Below are positions 23,089 to 26,097 of a DNA stretch of 26,097 nt, piece by piece (within the stretch, counting starts at the first letter, position 1; each line of letters begins with the position of its first letter). The position numbers and the translations under genes are program-made. The DNA is from JABCPE02 sp963517805 (GTDB lineage Bacteria > Bacteroidota > Bacteroidia > Flavobacteriales > Weeksellaceae), in the NCBI GenBank assembly GCA_963517805.1, contig CAUQHD010000003.1, forward strand, positions 1 to 26,097. Direction: 5' to 3'. The notes beneath the pieces are model-generated. The model was not told the origin of the DNA. It did no database searches and was given only the letters and a program-made list of their open reading frames with translations.

Positions 23089-24314
23089 TCATATCTTACG
23101 GTTCGCGCCGGAGATATCCTACTGATGATGTAGCTCGGCAGAATGAGGGATATGGCAGATATTATCAAGATACCTATCGACACGCCTAAAATGTGGATAA
23201 TATTAAACTCCACAGGAACAGTGCTTATGTAGTATTCTTTAGGGTTCAGGGAGATAATTCCAAAGTATTTCTGCAATGAAAGCAGCCCTAAGCCGATGAG
23301 ATTTCCCAAAACCAGACCAGGCACGATGATAAGCAGGGTGTAGTTAATGAATATCGCCCGTATCTGCCCGTTTGTTGCTCCCATGGTTTTAAGTATTCCG
23401 ATGGAATTAGTCCTTTCTATAATGAGGATAAAGAGCACCATGATGATGTTGATAACCACTACTACCAGCATAATGCCTACAATCACGGAGATGTTGGTAT
23501 CAAAAATGTTAATCCATTGTAAAATCTGCGGAAACTGGTCTGTTACTTTCTCGGCATAGTTTTTATAACCGATGGCAGCTTCTATTTTTGGATAGGCTTC
23601 ATCTATTTTATTAAAATCTTTTAGAAAGATGTCTATACCGCCTACCTGAGTTTTGTCCATTTTTTGTATTTTTCGGATATGATTAATATCTCCGATGATG
23701 AATAAATCATCTATCAGCCTGATGTCCGTATTGTATATTCCCTTGACAGCAAACTTTCTGTAAATAGGTTGTCCCTCTTCTTTGGAAAAAACTGCCGTGA
23801 TGCTGTCTTTTACTTTTAGTCCGAGGTTATTGGCTATTTCTTCGGAAATGATGATTTCATTATTGTAGCCGTTTTCTGTAAAGTCGGGAACTTCACCTTC
23901 TACCAAGAATTTTTTGAACCGCTCTTTGTCAAAATCTTTTCCTACACCTTTCAGAATAATTCCTGCAAAGTGCTCTTTATTCCGCAGAATGCCGCTTAGT
24001 GTGGCGTAAGACTGGGCGGTTTCTATTTCTGGGATTTGTTTCAGCTGTTCTATTTTAAAATTTTCTTCATCCAGCACCGAAGAGTTATAAGAAGTGTTGG
24101 ATTTAGTAGATTTTACGGAAATATGCCCTCCAAAATCGCCAATTTTATTCTTAATGGCCTCTTTGGAACCAAATCCAGTGGAAATTGTAATCAGCGAAAC
24201 CATCACTCCGATAGCCACCGAAAGCCTGCCGATAAATATAATGACTTGCGAAAGATTATTTTTATTATCTTTGGAAAATGCAATTTTTTTAGAAAAGTAA
24301 ATCGGAAATTTCAA
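23085..24314 (-). CDS. ABC transporter permease of the LolC/LolE (FtsX/MacB) type
   Basis: An inner-membrane permease of the lipoprotein-releasing or related MacB-type systems; in the Lol pathway such proteins move lipoproteins from the inner membrane to LolA. The 409 residues have one N-terminal membrane helix (about 24-46), a large periplasmic domain (about 50-270) and three C-terminal helices, with ERTNSIGILKTMGATNGQI as the conserved cytoplasmic coupling loop. The start is a TTG (24312-24314): a stop lies only two codons upstream, and the family N-terminus (FSKKIAFSKDNKN) begins right after it. No ATPase gene is adjacent, as is common in Bacteroidota. Confidence 0.88.
   Translation of the reverse strand: MKFPIYFSKKIAFSKDNKNNLSQVIIFIGRLSVAIGVMVSLITISTGFGSKEAIKNKIGDFGGHISVKSTKSNTSYNSSVLDEENFKIEQLKQIPEIETAQSYATLSGILRNKEHFAGIILKGVGKDFDKERFKKFLVEGEVPDFTENGYNNEIIISEEIANNLGLKVKDSITAVFSKEEGQPIYRKFAVKGIYNTDIRLIDDLFIIGDINHIRKIQKMDKTQVGGIDIFLKDFNKIDEAYPKIEAAIGYKNYAEKVTDQFPQILQWINIFDTNISVIVGIMLVVVVINIIMVLFILIIERTNSIGILKTMGATNGQIRAIFINYTLLIIVPGLVLGNLIGLGLLSLQKYFGIISLNPKEYYISTVPVEFNIIHILGVSIGILIISAISLILPSYIISRISPARTVRYD
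24246..24273 (+). promoter_or_regulatory. Promoter of the NamZ-type gene, inside the divergent permease gene
   Basis: TTG (24246-24248), 17-bp spacer, TATCTTTG (24266-24273): a perfect Bacteroidota promoter lying within the first codons of the permease gene on the other strand. Transcription would start near 24280, about 40 nt before the ATG at 24320. Confidence 0.75.
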
Positions 24315-24319
24315 AACTT

Positions 24320-25525
24320 ATGAATTTAAAAGCCAAAAGTAAAAATTTTGTAGTAATTGTGCTAATGCTTTTTGCAATTAATCAAAATTATAAAGCACAA
24401 AATACCAAAAATGACTTCAAAACTGGAGCAGACCAGCCAGAAAAATACCTGCCGCTACTTAAAAATAAAAGGGTAGGAGTGGTAACCAACCAAACGGGAC
24501 TTATCACCGAAACGAATGGAAAAACAATAAGCATTGTAGATTTTTTAAAAGAAAAAGGGATAAATATTAAAAAAATCTTCGTTCCAGAACATGGTTTCCG
24601 CGGGACAGCCGATGCAGGAGAGCAGATAAAAAACGGCATAGATACCAAAACAGCTCTGCCCATCGTTTCCCTCTACGGCAAAAATAAAAAGCCAACCGCA
24701 GAACAGATGAAAGACATTGAGGTTGTGCTCTTTGACCTCCAAGATGTGGGCGTAAGGTTTTATACCTATATTTCTACGCTTACCTATGTGATGGAAGCGG
24801 CTGCGGAAAACGGCGTGGAGGTCATCGTTCTAGACCGCCCAAATCCTCATGATGGCTATATAGATGGTCCTGTTTTGAAACCAAAATGGACAAGTTTCGT
24901 GGGGCTTCATCCTGTGCCGGTAGTCTATGGCCTTACCATAGGCGAATACGGAAAAATGGTAAATGGCGAAGGCTGGCTGAAGAATAAAATCAAGGCTAAA
25001 TATACCCTCATTCCTATGCAGGGGTATTCTAAACAAAAACGCTATCCTATATTGGAAAAGCCGTCTCCTAATCTCCAGAATGACAAGGCGGTCAATCTGT
25101 ATCCCAGCCTTTGTTTCTTCGAGGGAACTAATGTTTCCGTAGGCAGGGGAACAGATTTGCCGTTCCAGATTTATGGCTCTCCGTGGATTACTAATGCTTC
25201 GTATCGTTTTACACCAAAACCCAGCTTCGGGGCTAAAAATCCGTTCCTAAACGGACAGGAATGCTTCGGCGAGAATCTCAGCGGATATGATAAAGACCTT
25301 CGTGAGCTCAATCTAGAATGGGTTCTCCGTGCATATAAAAATTATAAAAACCCGAAAGAAGGATTTTTCTTAAAAAATCTTTGGTTTGATACATTGGCGG
25401 GAACGGATGAGCTGAGAAAGCAGATTGTTGCGGGTAAATCTGCCCAAGAAATACGCAATTCATGGAAAAAAGACCTAGAAGCTTTCCAAAAAATAAGAGC
25501 AAAATATATCTTATATAAAAACTAA
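24320..25525 (+). CDS. namZ: Exo-beta-N-acetylmuramidase NamZ (DUF1343, GH171)
   Basis: DUF1343 enzymes, characterised as NamZ in Bacillus subtilis and Tannerella forsythia, release MurNAc from the non-reducing end of peptidoglycan fragments. The 401 residues start with a signal peptide (hydrophobic to about residue 24, then YKAQ), so the enzyme is periplasmic or outer-membrane associated. Family motifs are VGVVTNQTG, FVPEHGFRG, VLFDLQDVGVRFYTY, VLDRPNPHDG, GLTIGEYGKM and FEGTNVSVGRGTDLPFQ. It starts 5 bp from the divergent permease gene. No MurNAc kinase or uptake gene is in the window, so recycling partners must lie elsewhere. Confidence 0.92.
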   Translation: MNLKAKSKNFVVIVLMLFAINQNYKAQNTKNDFKTGADQPEKYLPLLKNKRVGVVTNQTGLITETNGKTISIVDFLKEKGINIKKIFVPEHGFRGTADAGEQIKNGIDTKTALPIVSLYGKNKKPTAEQMKDIEVVLFDLQDVGVRFYTYISTLTYVMEAAAENGVEVIVLDRPNPHDGYIDGPVLKPKWTSFVGLHPVPVVYGLTIGEYGKMVNGEGWLKNKIKAKYTLIPMQGYSKQKRYPILEKPSPNLQNDKAVNLYPSLCFFEGTNVSVGRGTDLPFQIYGSPWITNASYRFTPKPSFGAKNPFLNGQECFGENLSGYDKDLRELNLEWVLRAYKNYKNPKEGFFLKNLWFDTLAGTDELRKQIVAGKSAQEIRNSWKKDLEAFQKIRAKYILYKN

Positions 25526-25532
25526 AAATAAT

Positions 25533-25576
25533 TTTGAGATATAAAACAATATTAGTAGTTTGAGATATAAAACAAT
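25533..25576 (+). repeat. Tandem duplication with 26-bp period
   Basis: TTTGAGATATAAAACAAT occurs twice (25533-25550 and 25559-25576), separated by 8 bp. The second copy contains the TTG start and first codons of the following gene; the first copy would give a short frame ending in TGA at 25561-25563. Confidence 0.9.
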
Positions 25577-25973
25577 CATATTTACTCTTTTAGGAGTATT
25601 GACAACTATTTTTATATTTGTAAGATATGGCCTGTTCATAGTATATTGGTTTACAACTCCTAATGCTTTGGAACGAACCGAAGCCGAAAAACAGCTTATC
25701 GAACATTTAAAAGGAGTTTTTAAAACCAATGAAATAACCATCTCGCCCGAATATGATTTAGAAAAAGATACTATCTATACGGTATATATAGATGATATCC
25801 CTTGCGCAGATACTTTATCTTCCAAAGAAAAAGCCATCTACATAAAAAATAAATTGGATAATATTGCATTAAAACCAAGATTCAAGCATTATATCATTCA
25901 TTTAGGGTATGAATGTAATACTTATACCAATCATCAGTATGAATACGAATACAAAAGAAATTACAGAAAATGA
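25560..25973 (+). CDS. Small membrane-anchored protein of unknown function
   Basis: A 137-residue frame beginning with a TTG codon. The frame is open only from 25545 and holds no ATG or GTG before the first membrane helix, so TTG is the best start. The N-terminus is strongly hydrophobic (about 5-32, IIFTLLGVLTTIFIFV to IVYW) and looks like a signal anchor. The remainder is polar with no motif I know, and ends in a Tyr/Asn/Arg-rich stretch. Two Cys residues (in DDIPCADT and YECNT) could matter if it faces the periplasm. It lies 34 bp after namZ and about 30 bp before the next gene; its function is unknown. Confidence 0.65.
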   Translation: MRYKTIIFTLLGVLTTIFIFVRYGLFIVYWFTTPNALERTEAEKQLIEHLKGVFKTNEITISPEYDLEKDTIYTVYIDDIPCADTLSSKEKAIYIKNKLDNIALKPRFKHYIIHLGYECNTYTNHQYEYEYKRNYRK

Positions 25974-26003
25974 TATTTTAGATTAAAATTTAAAAAACTT
26001 TAA

Positions 26004-26097
26004 ATGCTGCCAAAAGAAAAATTACCTCAGATTTTTGAATATCTTAAACAATTTCTCACCGAAGAGCGCCTGCGAAAAATAGAGCATTTCTCTGAGC
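26004..26097 (+). CDS. Probable TrmH/SpoU-family RNA 2'-O-methyltransferase, 3'-truncated by window edge
   Basis: An open frame starts at ATG 26004 and continues to the end of the window (31 codons). The visible start, MLPKEKLPQIFEYLKQFL followed by TEERLRKIE, resembles the N-terminal helix of TrmH-type tRNA (Gm18) methyltransferases, in which LxxLxxFLTxxR is followed by the SPOUT domain. The catalytic region lies beyond the window, so this is a tentative call. Confidence 0.45.
   Translation, partial: MLPKEKLPQIFEYLKQFLTEERLRKIEHFSE

Overview
The window looks like a chromosomal segment of a Flavobacteriia bacterium (Bacteroidota), most likely of the Weeksellaceae group (Chryseobacterium / Elizabethkingia / Riemerella type). 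The reasons are: AT-rich DNA; promoters of the Bacteroidota form TTG-N17..21-TAnnTTTG; almost no Shine-Dalgarno sites; a TonB-dependent receptor carrying a carboxypeptidase-like N-terminal domain; lipoproteins; an RecQ that has lost its zinc cysteines; and protein sequences typical of that group. The assignment is by recognition only.

Layout. 1-1852: end of der (ribosome-assembly GTPase), a terminator hairpin, then upp (uracil salvage). 1911-3687 (minus): the pair kdsD-tatC (KDO precursor isomerase, Tat translocon). 3782-4619: two small AT-rich paralogous secreted proteins of unknown function, lying between kdsD and recQ. 4770-6962: recQ, followed by a probable toxin-antitoxin pair (6988-7604), a GT4-type glycosyltransferase (7608-8693) and a secreted or outer-membrane protein (8744-9613) closed by a strong terminator. 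9737-16152: a tight four-gene operon of a TonB-dependent receptor, a DUF4876-like lipoprotein, a DUF6850-like beta-barrel and an unknown lipoprotein. It starts with a TACCTTTG promoter box and a perfect 7-1-7 palindrome at the expected start of transcription, the geometry of Fur-family operators. The operon is probably a regulated outer-membrane uptake system with unknown substrate.

16153-16320: between convergent genes sits a compact minus-strand transcription unit, with a perfect promoter and a terminator about 65-90 nt downstream. It is a candidate small RNA or an orphan attenuator/leader-peptide unit. 16321-18539 (minus): a GH25 muramidase with an N-terminal membrane anchor and the E2 subunit of a 2-oxo acid dehydrogenase (branched-chain type). 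18705-20829: a SulP anion transporter with a STAS domain and a thioredoxin-like lipoprotein.

20830-22164: the most unusual stretch. A gene of a recognisable Bacteroidota protein family (minus) is interrupted by one in-frame TAG. It is bracketed by two arrays of a 21-bp repeat in the same orientation. Thirteen consecutive units of the larger array keep an exact 21-bp period, and both arrays lie on the same 21-bp grid. 22165-26097: malate dehydrogenase, a convergent LolC/E-type permease overlapping it by 4 bp, a NamZ-type (DUF1343) exo-N-acetylmuramidase whose promoter lies inside the permease gene, a small membrane protein behind a 26-bp tandem duplication, and the start of a probable TrmH-type RNA methyltransferase.
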